Shown: positions 1 to 7,812 of the stretch, piece after piece
How the letters are laid out: each line of letters begins with the position of its first letter
Position numbering within the stretch: position 1 is the stretch's first letter
From: Olsenella uli
Lineage (GTDB): Bacteria > Actinomycetota > Coriobacteriia > Coriobacteriales > Atopobiaceae
DNA: 64,000 bases
Assembly (NCBI RefSeq): GCF_901212655.1
Contig: NZ_CAAKON010000021.1
Coordinates: 139,230-203,229, forward strand
Direction: 5' to 3'
Position numbers and translations under genes: made by a program
The notes under the pieces: model-generated
Database searches by the model: none
Told to the model about the DNA's origin: nothing
What the model saw: only the letters and a program-made list of their open reading frames with translations

Positions 1-911
1 CGAACACCACGATGACGCTCGCCACGTTGACCGTGAGCTGAAAGCTGATGAAGCGCTTGAAGTTCTCGTAGACGCCGCGACCCCAGCGGATGGCCTTGAG
101 GGTGGTGGAGAAGGAGTCGTCCAGCAAAACGATGTCGCGGGCTTCCACGGCAACATGAGTCTCGTCAATGATGTCCAGCTCGACGGCGATGGCCGTGGCC
201 GTAACGATGTTGTCTCCCGTGAGTATCTTGAGCGAGATGCCGGCGCAGCGGCACTCGGAGATGGCGTCGAGGACGTCCGCACGCAGGGGGTCTGCGATGG
301 CAACGAAGCCGTCGAGGGTCATCGCAGTCTCGAGCGCGTCGTGGGAGAGCCCCTCCGGCGTGCCACCCTCCACGTACTTGTGGGCAAAGCCGAGCGCGCG
401 ATAGGCGTGGGCCTGGGCGTCGGCGATGGCAGCCTCGGTCTTGGCGCGAAGCTCGGGCTTCATGGCGCACATCTCCAGCACGCATTCGGGCGAGCCCTTC
501 ACGAGCGCCAGCGCCTCCACACCCTCCCGCACGAGCGTGGTCATGTGCTTCTCGTCAGACGAGAACAGCCACACCCGCTCGACAGCGGCGGCGTTGCGCT
601 CGAGACCGTACTCGACGCCGGTCTGGGAGACAGCGGCGAGCAGACGACCGTCGGCAGGCACGTGGTCGCCGCTCGCGAGCTCCACGACGTCGCCCACGAC
701 GAGCTCCGTCTGGGAGATGACCTGCGCCTTACCCTCGCGGAGCACCCTCACCGTGACGTTGTCGTTGATGCGGCTCAGGCTTCTCGCGCGTGAGCTCGTT
801 GGCCCCGTGAAGCTTGGCGGAGGCGCGCACCTCGCCGGGCGCGAGGCCCCGGGTGGCGTCGCAGCCAAGCTCGCGCAGCGCGTCATCGGCACTTGTCAGG
901 TAGAACTTCAT
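1..911 (-). pseudogene. Remnant of a P-type Ca2+/Mn2+-type cation ATPase with several internal deletions (continues past window edge)
   Basis: Translation from an ATG at 911 gives a normal cation-ATPase N-terminus (MKFYLTSADDALRELG, ending in NELTREK). After about 783 the frame shifts by one base and resumes directly in the actuator domain (VVGDVV, GDHVPADGRL). It then jumps to the nucleotide-binding domain (DEKHMTTLVREG, VKGSPECVLEMC), runs through LTGDNIVTATAIA, skips again to VLLDDSFSTTLKAIRWGRGV, and reaches transmembrane helix 5 at the window edge. The first two membrane hairpins, the phosphorylation motif DKTGT and the hinge motif TGDGVND are all absent. About 300 residues remain where a PMCA-type pump would have roughly 700 up to this point. 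Without the phosphorylated Asp it cannot pump. I infer serial deletion in a dead gene, not a small functional variant. Confidence 0.85.
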
Positions 912-1069
912 GGCACCCCTACTCCATCGCTGCGTGCGCGGCGCCGCGGGTGCGACGACGGCGGACGAGGGACGTGCCGCGACGTAACGGCACGCCCTGC
1001 CTGTCCGCGGCCCAGACGCGGTGCACGCCGCGACGGGCCGTGCGGGGACGGCCGCGCAAACCGCCCCCG

Positions 1070-1247
1070 CACAACGAAAGACCCCCACGCGGCACAAGCC
1101 ACGCAGGGGTCTCGAACGCAAGCAAGACTCCATGCGCGGCACGGGGCCTCCCAAAGCGGGAGGCCCCGGTGGGCTCCACAACCTTGATCCGAGCGCATAG
1201 TTCGCGCGCTCGGCCTGGCTGCAGGCGCCCAAGCCACACATGAGTCT
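1070..1247 (-). ncRNA. Candidate structured 5' leader (multi-branched RNA plus terminator) upstream of the ATPase remnant
   Basis: Read on the minus strand, a closing helix pairs 1239-1247 with 1125-1134 (one bulge). It encloses two strong hairpins: 1189-1196 with 1206-1213 (8 bp) and 1143-1152 with 1158-1167 (10 bp). A terminator-like hairpin follows at 1079-1112. A helix-closed junction followed by a terminator upstream of a cation pump is the layout of a metal-sensing riboswitch, but I do not recognise the conserved bases of the yybP-ykoY, NiCo or M-box classes. It could also be a free small RNA. The rest of 912-1468 shows no convincing gene; it has one more GC-rich hairpin near 1031-1072. 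Confidence 0.4.
1074..1112 (-). terminator. Intrinsic terminator-like hairpin in the leader
   Basis: On the minus strand the arms 1112-1098 and 1093-1079 pair over 15 positions, with several G-T wobbles, around a TTGT loop. The 3' arm runs into a short T-rich stretch (TCTTTCGTTG). It lies about 170 bp upstream of the ATPase remnant, so it would attenuate rather than end a gene. Confidence 0.5.
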
Positions 1248-1468
1248 CGTATATTTAGGCATGCCAGACGCTCGCAGAGTTTCAATGCTCCGCAGGTCAG
1301 TATGTTGACAGGCCGCACCATAGGGTGCCAACTACTCCCTCAAGGGTATGTCAATCGGACGGCCGCTCTACACGAATCCCATCAGCGATGCAACAAGAAA
1401 AAACGAGTTGCAGGCCTCAAGCTGCGCGCCACTGAAAGGCCTCCGCCCGCATCGCTCCAACAAAGCAA

Positions 1469-1582
1469 GCGCCCCACCCCGACCTTGAACACGCGAGATT
1501 CCGCACGAGCCGAAGGTGACTAACTGTCACCTTCGCGCGAGTTCAGGTTTGCCTGAGCGCGTTCAAGGTCGAAGTGGGGCGC
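1469..1582. repeat. Structured, covarying intergenic element, copy 1 (3' of argF)
   Basis: A 114-nt element 30 bp beyond the argF stop codon. The outer stem pairs 1469-1477 with 1574-1582, continues after a 2x2 internal loop (1480-1490 with 1561-1571) and is prolonged by CGCG pairs. Inside are a 10-bp hairpin (1511-1520 with 1526-1535) and a small hairpin (1543-1547 with 1552-1556). A 21-nt stretch at 1492-1512 is identical to 61228-61248 in the second copy. The 10-bp stem differs between copies by compensatory changes. Confidence 0.7.
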
Positions 1583-1611
1583 CCTCGGGATACGCCAGCG
1601 CGACAGACCGG

Positions 1612-2646
1612 CTACTCGTCCTTCAGCGTTGCGTACATGACCGCCTTGATGCTGTGCATGCGGTTCTCGGCCTCATCGAAGACCACCGAGCGCTCAGACT
1701 CGAAGACCTCGTCGGTGACCTCCATCTCGGCGAGGCCAAACTTCTCGTGCACGTCCTGGGCCGTGGTGGTGTTGAGGTCGTGAAAGCTCGGCAGGCAGTG
1801 CATGAAGACGGCGTCGTCAGCGGCCTTGGCCATGGCGGCGGCATTCACCTGGTACGGGGAGAGCAGCTTGATGCGCTCGGCCCAGAGGTCTGCGCTCTCG
1901 CCCATGGAGACCCAGATGTCGGTGTAGACCACGTTGGCGCCGGCGAGGCCTTCGTCCACGTCCTCGGTGAGCAGGATGCTCGAGCCGTTCTCCGCCGCAA
2001 TCTCCCGGCACTGCTCCACCAGCTCGGCGTGCGGCATCTGGGCGACCGGCCCGCAGGCGCAGAAGTCCATGCCGAGCTTGGCGCAGACCACCATGAGCGA
2101 GTCGCCCACGTTGTTGCCCGCGTCGCCCATGAAGGTGAGCTTGAGGCCCTTGAGGTGGCCGAAGCGCTCGAGCACGGTGAGCATGTCGGCAATCATCTGC
2201 GTGGGGTGAAACTCGGTGGTGAGGCCGTTCCAGACGGGCACGCCCGCCTTGTCGGCGATCTGCTCGACGATGGCCTGGCCAAAGCCGCGGTACTCAATGC
2301 CGTCGTACATGCGGCCAAGCACGCGGGCCGTGTCCTCGATGGACTCCTTCTTGCCCATCTGCGAGCTCTTGGGGTCCAGGTACGTGACGCCCATGCCCAG
2401 GTCCATGGCGCCCACCTCGAAGCTGCAGCGCGTGCGCGTGGAGGTCTTCTCAAAGAGCAGCACCACGTTCTTGCCGTGCAGCCAGTCATGGGCCTGCTTG
2501 GCCTTCTTCATGGCCTTGAGCTCAGCTGCGAGGTCAATGAGGTAGCGGATCTCGTCCGGTGTGAAGTCCAGGAGCTTGAGGAAGTTCCTGCCGGAGAGGT
2601 TGATGCCCTTGGCCGCGGCGGCCTCGTCTGCCTTCGTGTGGTTCAT
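1612..2646 (-). CDS. argF: Ornithine carbamoyltransferase (probably the catabolic enzyme)
   Basis: Interconverts citrulline plus phosphate with ornithine plus carbamoyl phosphate in the cytoplasm. At 344 residues it has the usual family length. The carbamoyl-phosphate motif STRTR is at residues 69-73, HPTQ at 147-150 and the ornithine-side HCLP at 283-286. The ATG at 2646 follows AGAAGG at a good distance. It lies downstream of arginine deiminase on the same strand, so the likely role is the second step of the ADI pathway (arcB), which yields carbamoyl phosphate for ATP. No carbamate kinase is present in the window. It has its own consensus-like promoter at 2781-2809, so it may be transcribed apart from arcA. 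Confidence 0.93.
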   Translation of the reverse strand: MNHTKADEAAAAKGINLSGRNFLKLLDFTPDEIRYLIDLAAELKAMKKAKQAHDWLHGKNVVLLFEKTSTRTRCSFEVGAMDLGMGVTYLDPKSSQMGKKESIEDTARVLGRMYDGIEYRGFGQAIVEQIADKAGVPVWNGLTTEFHPTQMIADMLTVLERFGHLKGLKLTFMGDAGNNVGDSLMVVCAKLGMDFCACGPVAQMPHAELVEQCREIAAENGSSILLTEDVDEGLAGANVVYTDIWVSMGESADLWAERIKLLSPYQVNAAAMAKAADDAVFMHCLPSFHDLNTTTAQDVHEKFGLAEMEVTDEVFESERSVVFDEAENRMHSIKAVMYATLKDE

Positions 2647-2742
2647 GGTGTGACCCTTCTCGCATGTCTACCGGGCCGCGCGGCACCCCGCTTGGGCTCA
2701 GCTTGTTTCACCCGTATGCGTACTATTGTCGGTTCTATTCAT

Positions 2743-2809
2743 GTTCTTGCATAATATGCCGTAAGAACAACATCTTCGCGATTATAGCGACGTCAAGATG
2801 CCGATTCAA
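2743..2809 (-). promoter_or_regulatory. argF promoter and candidate operator
   Basis: On the minus strand a -35 TTGAAT (2809-2804) is separated by exactly 17 bp from a perfect -10 TATAAT (2786-2781), placing the start near 2774. Just downstream lies an inverted repeat, GTTCTT-N14-AAGAAC (2743-2768), where a repressor could block elongation. It does not match the classical ARG box, so the regulator is unknown. Confidence 0.6.
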
Positions 2810-2879
2810 GCACCTTCAGGCCCAGCGCAATACCTGACGCGCTGCACGACGCGCCGCCCAGTGCAATGCCCAGCCGGCC

Positions 2880-4358
2880 CTACAGCCGGTCGCGGACGAA
2901 GGGCATGGACATGCAGCGCGGGCCGCCGCGTCCGCGCGAGAGCTCGGAGCTCGGAAGCACCACGAGCTCCAGGCCTGCGCGGGCGAGCGCCTCGTTGGTG
3001 GCGGTGTTGCGCTGGTAGACGCAGATGCGGCCTGGGGCGATCGCCAGCGTGTTCGAGCCGTCGTTCCACTGCTCGCGTGCGGCGGCGATTGGGTCTCCCC
3101 CGCCGCAGCGGATGAGCCGCACGCCATCGAGGCCCAAGATGCGCGCCAGCACGCGCGCGAGCGACACGTCGACCTCCTCCACCGCAAGCTCGCCCTCGTG
3201 GGCGCCACGTGAGATGCGAAAGACCTGGAGCGTGCCGAGGACGCCCGGGTGGACGGTGAACTTGTCCACGTCAATCTGCGTAAGCACCGTGTCGAGGTGC
3301 ATGAACGCCCGGCTCTCCGGAATGCGGAACGCCCAGACCTCCTCCACCGGGCACGCCTCGTCCCAGATGAGCCGCGCGGCGAGCGTGTCGATGGCGGCCG
3401 CCTCCGTGCGCTGGGACAGGCCCACCGCAACGGCGCGCTCGCCCAGCACGAGGACGTCACCACCCTCCACATGGTAGGTGAGGTCTCGGTCATACCAGAG
3501 TGGCACCTGACGGTACGCGGGATGGCACGCAAACAGGAAGCGGCCGTAGATGGTCTCGCGCCGGCGCGTGCGCTGATACATGCGGTTCAGACACACACCC
3601 GGGCCCACCACGCAGAACGGGTCCCGCGTGAAGTAGAGGTTGGGCATGGGGTCCACGATGAGCTCGGTGTCGGGCTCGGCCGCCTCGCCCACGAGCGAGG
3701 CCAGGGTCGTCGCGCCGGGCCGCCCCCAGAGCGCCCCGCCCCTGCCCTCGAGCGGCAGTTCCAGCTCGCGCTTGGAGATGCCCGCCATCGTCTTGAGCAC
3801 GAGGTCATAGGGACTGGCGATGCCATCCAGGAGCTCGCGGATAGCGGCTAGGGCATAGCGGTCGTGCACGCCGCACTCGGCCAGAAACTGGCTCGTGAAC
3901 TCCTGGCGCGCGCCCGGAACCGCCTCGAGGGCCTCTGCCACGAGGCGCTCGAGGTACAGCACCTCGACGCCCTCGCGACGCAGGAGCTCGGCAAAGCGGT
4001 CGTGCTCGGCCTGCGCCACCTCGAGGAAGGGGATGTCGTCGAACAGCAGGCGGCTGAGGTCGGACGGCACGAGGTTCAGAAGCTCCGCGCCCGGCCGGTG
4101 CAGGCACACACGACGCAGCCGTCCTATCTCGTTGGGAACGTCAAGCGGGAGGGCCCGGGAGCGGACGCTCCCGCCAGGGCGGCCGGCCTCGGGCACGGAG
4201 CCGAGCCCGTCATCCCCGGGCGCAGCGCCAAGCCCTCCGCCGTCGGGCGCAGCTCCGCCCCCGTCACCCCCTCGCGTGGAGCCCGGAATCACCATCCCCC
4301 GCCCATCGGGACGCACCGCGGGCGCGGCGGGGCCAACGGATTCTCGTGTGTCAGACAT
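2880..4358 (-). CDS. arcA: Arginine deiminase
   Basis: Hydrolyses arginine to citrulline and ammonia, the first step of the ADI pathway. In the 492-residue product, FTRDP lies near residue 243, HVEGGD near 296 and the HLD motif near 354. The C-terminal RCMSMPF carries the expected nucleophilic cysteine near 482. I chose the ATG at 4358 because GGGGAG precedes it by about 5 bp; a longer frame up to 4469 lacks such a site. About 75 residues before the conserved fold (which starts near VPNEIGRL) are a Gly/Ala/Pro/Asp-rich low-complexity tail that most ADIs of about 410 residues lack. It is followed by argF and diverges from ppk. Confidence 0.93.
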   Translation of the reverse strand: MSDTRESVGPAAPAVRPDGRGMVIPGSTRGGDGGGAAPDGGGLGAAPGDDGLGSVPEAGRPGGSVRSRALPLDVPNEIGRLRRVCLHRPGAELLNLVPSDLSRLLFDDIPFLEVAQAEHDRFAELLRREGVEVLYLERLVAEALEAVPGARQEFTSQFLAECGVHDRYALAAIRELLDGIASPYDLVLKTMAGISKRELELPLEGRGGALWGRPGATTLASLVGEAAEPDTELIVDPMPNLYFTRDPFCVVGPGVCLNRMYQRTRRRETIYGRFLFACHPAYRQVPLWYDRDLTYHVEGGDVLVLGERAVAVGLSQRTEAAAIDTLAARLIWDEACPVEEVWAFRIPESRAFMHLDTVLTQIDVDKFTVHPGVLGTLQVFRISRGAHEGELAVEEVDVSLARVLARILGLDGVRLIRCGGGDPIAAAREQWNDGSNTLAIAPGRICVYQRNTATNEALARAGLELVVLPSSELSRGRGGPRCMSMPFVRDRL

Positions 4359-4488
4359 GGCGCTCCCCACTCGACGGCTCTCGGACGACGGCAACAACCA
4401 GGCCATCTGCCCAACGACCCTCGGGCGGCCACGACCCGCATGGCCGCCCACCCAGCTGCTCCCGGGCAACCACGACCGCGCGGCAGCC

Positions 4489-4502
4489 CTACATATATGT
4501 AG
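4489..4502. promoter_or_regulatory. 14-bp perfect palindrome in the arcA-ppk divergent region
   Basis: CTACATATATGTAG is a perfect AT-rich palindrome in an otherwise GC-rich 276-bp divergent intergenic region, 131 bp upstream of the arcA start and 133 bp upstream of ppk. Its placement suits an operator or the core of the arcA promoter; no clear -35 box accompanies it. Nothing else is visible in 4359-4634. Confidence 0.35.
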
Positions 4503-4634
4503 TTAGTCTACGCCGCTATGCACTTCCTTACCGAACCGTTACAACATTGGAACGTGGACACCCTTCATACTGCCGATACTTATGGTTGGTACCATCGCAC
4601 TACGTTTGGAAGAGACGAAAGAGGACGCACCCAC

Positions 4635-7361
4635 ATGGGCAAGGACAAGATCGAGAGCGATGCGAAGGAATCCACGGACAAGGTGCTCGGCCGCAAGGCT
4701 GCCGAGTTCGCCGACGAAGCTCAGCTCGCCGGCGACCCCGAGGCCGCCGCAAAGACCCACAAGGCCAAGCGCGACTTCTCCTACACGCAGAATCGCGAGG
4801 TGAGCTGGTTGCGCTTCGATGACCGCGTGCTCGATGAGGCCTTCGACGAGAGCGTGCCGCTCTACGAGCGCATCAAGTTCTGCGCCATCTTCCAGTCCAA
4901 CATGGACGAGTGGTTCATGATTCGCGTCGGCGGCCTGTCCGACCTCGCCGAGCTCAAGCACCAGCCGGCGGACAACAAGTCCAACGAGACGCCGTCGGAG
5001 CAGCTCGCCACACTCTTTGACCTGCTACCCGGCATGTACCGCCGTCGCGAGGGATGCCTCAAGGACCTCGAGGCGCAGCTTGCCGCCAAGGGCGTCGAGC
5101 GCGTGAAGCCTGCGGACTACACCGAGGCCGACCGTCTCGCCACCGTTCGGCGCTTCGCCACCTCGCTAGCCCCGATTCTCTCGCCCATGATCGTGGACCC
5201 TCGCCACCCCTTCCCCAACCTGCGCAACGACGTGCTCTACGTGGCGTGCTCGCTCGACGGCGAGAGCGAGCAGGGCATGCTCGGCGTGGTTGAGGTGCCG
5301 CCCGCGGCGCAGCGCGTCGTGTGGCTGCCGGCGCCCGAGGGCCACGTTCGCTACACACTCGTTGAGGACGTGGTGCGCGCAAACCTCGACCAGTGCTTCG
5401 GCACCTACGTGCCCACGAGCTCTGCCGTGGTGCGCGTCACCCGCAACGCCGACATCGACCCTGACGGCGAGGGCGTCGAGGAGGAGGAGGACTACCGCCA
5501 GCACATGAAGAAGGTGCTGAAGCTGCGCAGCCGCCTCCAGCCCGTCCGCATGGAGCTCGAGGGCGACCTTCCCGAGGACCTCGTGACCTTCGTGCGCAAG
5601 GAGCTCGAGCTCGAGAAGCGCCGCGTGTTCCGCCTCACCACCCCGGCCGACCTCTCCTATGTGTTCGCCATCGAGGGTAAGCTGCCGCCCGCCCGCAAGA
5701 GCTCGCTCACCTTCTCGCCGTTCGAGCCGCAGGAGTCGCCGATGGTCAAGCCCGGGGTGCCGATGCGCCCGCAGGTGGAGGACCACGACGTGCTGCTGTG
5801 CTACCCGTACGAGGGCATGGGCCCGCTGCTGCGCCTGCTGCACGAGGCCGCCAACGACGACGACTGCATCTCCATCAAGATCACGCTCTACCGCGTGGCG
5901 CGCCACAGCCGCCTGTGTGAGAGCCTCGTGACCGCCGTCGAGAACGGCAAGGAGGTCACGGTCCTCATGGAGCTGCGCGCCCGCTTTGACGAGCAGAACA
6001 ACATCGAGTGGGCCGAGCGCCTCGAGGAGGCGGGCTGCACCGTCATCTACGGCTCCGAGGGCTTCAAGTGCCACTCGAAGATCTGCCAGATCACCTACCA
6101 CGACTCCAAGGGCATCAGTCGCATCACCTGCCTCGGCACCGGCAACTTCAACGAGAAGACGGCGCGCCTCTACAGCGACTTCATGTTGCTCACGGCACAC
6201 CCCGGCATCGCCGAGGACGGCAATGCCTTCTTCCGTAACCTCTCGCTCGGCAACCTCCGCGGCTCCTACCGCTACCTGGGCGTGGCGCCCGTAGGCCTGA
6301 AGCCGCTCGTCATGCGCGGCATCGACCGCGAGATCAGCCGCGCCCGCGCCGGCCAACCCGCGCAGGTGTTCCTCAAGATGAACTCGCTCACGGACCGCGA
6401 CGTCATCGATCGCCTCGCCGAGGCGAGCCAGGCGGGCGTCAAGGTGATCATGATCGTGCGCGGCATCTGCTGCATGCTCCCCGGCGTAAAGGGGCGCACC
6501 GGGGGCATCGAGATTCGCCAGATTGTGGGACGGCTGCTGGAGCACGCGCGTGTCTACGCGTTTGGCGTGGAGACCGACACCATCTACCTCTCCAGCGCCG
6601 ACATGATGACGCGCAACACCGAACGCCGCGTGGAGATTGCCTACCCGGTGCTCGACCCCACCTGCCGCGACATGGTCATCCAGTACATGGACCTGCAGCT
6701 GGCCGACAACGTAAAGGCGCGCAGGCTCACGAGCGAGGGCACCTGGGAGCGCGTGCCGCGCGAGGAGGGCGCAACCGAGATCAACTGCCAGGAGGTGCTG
6801 ATCGCCGTTGCCCACACCAGGGCCCGCATCGCGCGCGGCCAGGAGGTTGACGCGGCGACCCTGTCCCCCGTGCTCGCGTCGCTGCCGGCGCGCGTGGTGG
6901 ACGCGGTGCTTGCCCGCGCAGGCTCGACGGGCCTGCCCACGAGCCTGCGCGGCAGGAGCGGCGCCGCCGGCGAGCAGAACAACCTCGTCTCGAGCGTGGC
7001 GGCTGAGCCCACGTGGACGTCTGGCGAGGTTGCAACGGAGGCGCCCGACACCAAAGCCGAGGCCGAGCAGGCTGTGACCGAGACCGTTCCCACCGCCGAG
7101 CAGCCAGCGGGCGAGAGGCCCGAGACCGCCGCCACGGCTGAGACGCCGAAGGCGGAGGAGTCCAAGGAGCCGCAGCCGGCAACCAGCGTCAAGGCGCACG
7201 TCATCGAGGAGCCCACGCCCCAGAGGGAGCCGGTGGCAAGCTATCCCACCACGGTGGTGGCTAAGATTGCGCGCCAGCCCCACGGACGCGTGTCCACGGC
7301 GCTCGCCCTCTTTGGCCTGGGCTTCAAGACGCTCTTTGGGGGCACGCCGAAGCGCAGGTAG
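4635..7361 (+). CDS. ppk: Polyphosphate kinase 1
   Basis: Transfers the gamma phosphate of ATP reversibly onto inorganic polyphosphate. The order is an N-terminal PPK domain (FSYTQNREVSWLRFDDRVL), a middle domain, and two phospholipase-D-like C-terminal domains. The motif FKCHSKICQI carries the autophosphorylated histidine, and NTERRVEIAYPV marks the second C-terminal domain. The ATG at 4635 follows AGAGGA; an upstream frame to 4518 lacks family similarity. The product has 908 residues, about 200 more than the common form. The extra C-terminus is rich in Glu, Ala, Pro and Thr and ends in a basic stretch (TPKRR). It could be a disordered linker or tether; no membrane segment is visible. Confidence 0.93.
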   Translation: MGKDKIESDAKESTDKVLGRKAAEFADEAQLAGDPEAAAKTHKAKRDFSYTQNREVSWLRFDDRVLDEAFDESVPLYERIKFCAIFQSNMDEWFMIRVGGLSDLAELKHQPADNKSNETPSEQLATLFDLLPGMYRRREGCLKDLEAQLAAKGVERVKPADYTEADRLATVRRFATSLAPILSPMIVDPRHPFPNLRNDVLYVACSLDGESEQGMLGVVEVPPAAQRVVWLPAPEGHVRYTLVEDVVRANLDQCFGTYVPTSSAVVRVTRNADIDPDGEGVEEEEDYRQHMKKVLKLRSRLQPVRMELEGDLPEDLVTFVRKELELEKRRVFRLTTPADLSYVFAIEGKLPPARKSSLTFSPFEPQESPMVKPGVPMRPQVEDHDVLLCYPYEGMGPLLRLLHEAANDDDCISIKITLYRVARHSRLCESLVTAVENGKEVTVLMELRARFDEQNNIEWAERLEEAGCTVIYGSEGFKCHSKICQITYHDSKGISRITCLGTGNFNEKTARLYSDFMLLTAHPGIAEDGNAFFRNLSLGNLRGSYRYLGVAPVGLKPLVMRGIDREISRARAGQPAQVFLKMNSLTDRDVIDRLAEASQAGVKVIMIVRGICCMLPGVKGRTGGIEIRQIVGRLLEHARVYAFGVETDTIYLSSADMMTRNTERRVEIAYPVLDPTCRDMVIQYMDLQLADNVKARRLTSEGTWERVPREEGATEINCQEVLIAVAHTRARIARGQEVDAATLSPVLASLPARVVDAVLARAGSTGLPTSLRGRSGAAGEQNNLVSSVAAEPTWTSGEVATEAPDTKAEAEQAVTETVPTAEQPAGERPETAATAETPKAEESKEPQPATSVKAHVIEEPTPQREPVASYPTTVVAKIARQPHGRVSTALALFGLGFKTLFGGTPKRR

Positions 7362-7394
7362 CAGGGACCAGGCGCCCGCAGCCGTCACCGAGTT

Positions 7395-7424
7395 CGAACC
7401 GTTTGCGCCTGCGTAGGCGGTTCG
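7395..7424 (+). other. Stem-loop just downstream of ppk
   Basis: CGAACC (7395-7400) pairs with GGTTCG (7419-7424), and CGCCT pairs with AGGCG inside, leaving a GCGT loop. There is no T run, so it is at best a weak or Rho-assisted terminator for ppk. The remainder of 7425-7549 shows nothing recognisable. Confidence 0.4.
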
Positions 7425-7549
7425 CCCACACGTAGTCGGCGCCCGTGTCGCTCGCGCACGCGGCCTCGCGCCGAAGCGCAAGTAGCGCCCGTGCGCGGAT
7501 ACGCGCCCGCAAACTGGTACGGGCCGAGCGAGGCGCGCAACACTAGAAA

Positions 7550-7777
7550 CTCAAAATATAATAACGGGGCACTTTTAAGCTCCGCAGCCTCCCGAAGAGC
7601 CGCACATTGGCCTTCGGGAGGCTCCTTTTTGCGGCATTTTCCTGCTCGACCGCACCGCAACGGGCAGAAAGTGCCGCAAACGCCGCATAATGAGTGGCCG
7701 CAAACGCACGGAGGCGGCCCGCCGGCAGGCACATGACCTTGCAGGAACTCAAAACTGCCCCCTATTTCCATTTTGAG
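7550..7777. repeat. Two inverted copies of a 30-bp palindromic element
   Basis: Copy A (7550-7579) reads CTCAAAA-N16-TTTTAAG and copy B (7748-7777) reads CTCAAAA-N16-TTTTGAG. When B is reverse-complemented the two align over about 43 bp, sharing CTCAAAAT, GGGGCA, TTTT and TCC blocks. They are thus inverted around 168 bp that hold a terminator (7586-7630) and a further imperfect hairpin (7631-7678). A related copy lies at 45420-45446. This could be a small non-coding mobile element or a repeated promoter-like module; a perfect TATAAT at 7557-7562 falls inside copy A. Confidence 0.5.
7586..7630 (+). terminator. Intrinsic terminator
   Basis: The arms AGCCTCCCGAA (7586-7596) and TTCGGGAGGCT (7613-7623) pair perfectly over 11 bp and are followed by CC and five T residues. 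It lies 225 bp beyond ppk and, together with the TATAAT at 7557, could bound a tiny transcript of about 60 nt. Confidence 0.65.
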
Positions 7778-7812
7778 ATTTCACTTTCGCCGAGAACCGG
7801 AACGAGGAGCCC

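Noticed and set aside
893..1243. Several overlapping short frames in 893-1331
   Set aside because: Arg/Pro-rich frames on both strands without starts or motifs; the region is better explained by RNA hairpins.
7385..7430. tRNA-like T-arm word (GTTCGAAC)
   Set aside because: The five-pair T stem and the other three arms cannot be formed on either strand.
5166..7481. Open frame of 771 codons on the minus strand opposite ppk
   Set aside because: Composed of His/Ala/Arg/Gly-rich shadow sequence typical of the complement of GC-rich coding DNA; ppk on the other strand has clear family motifs.
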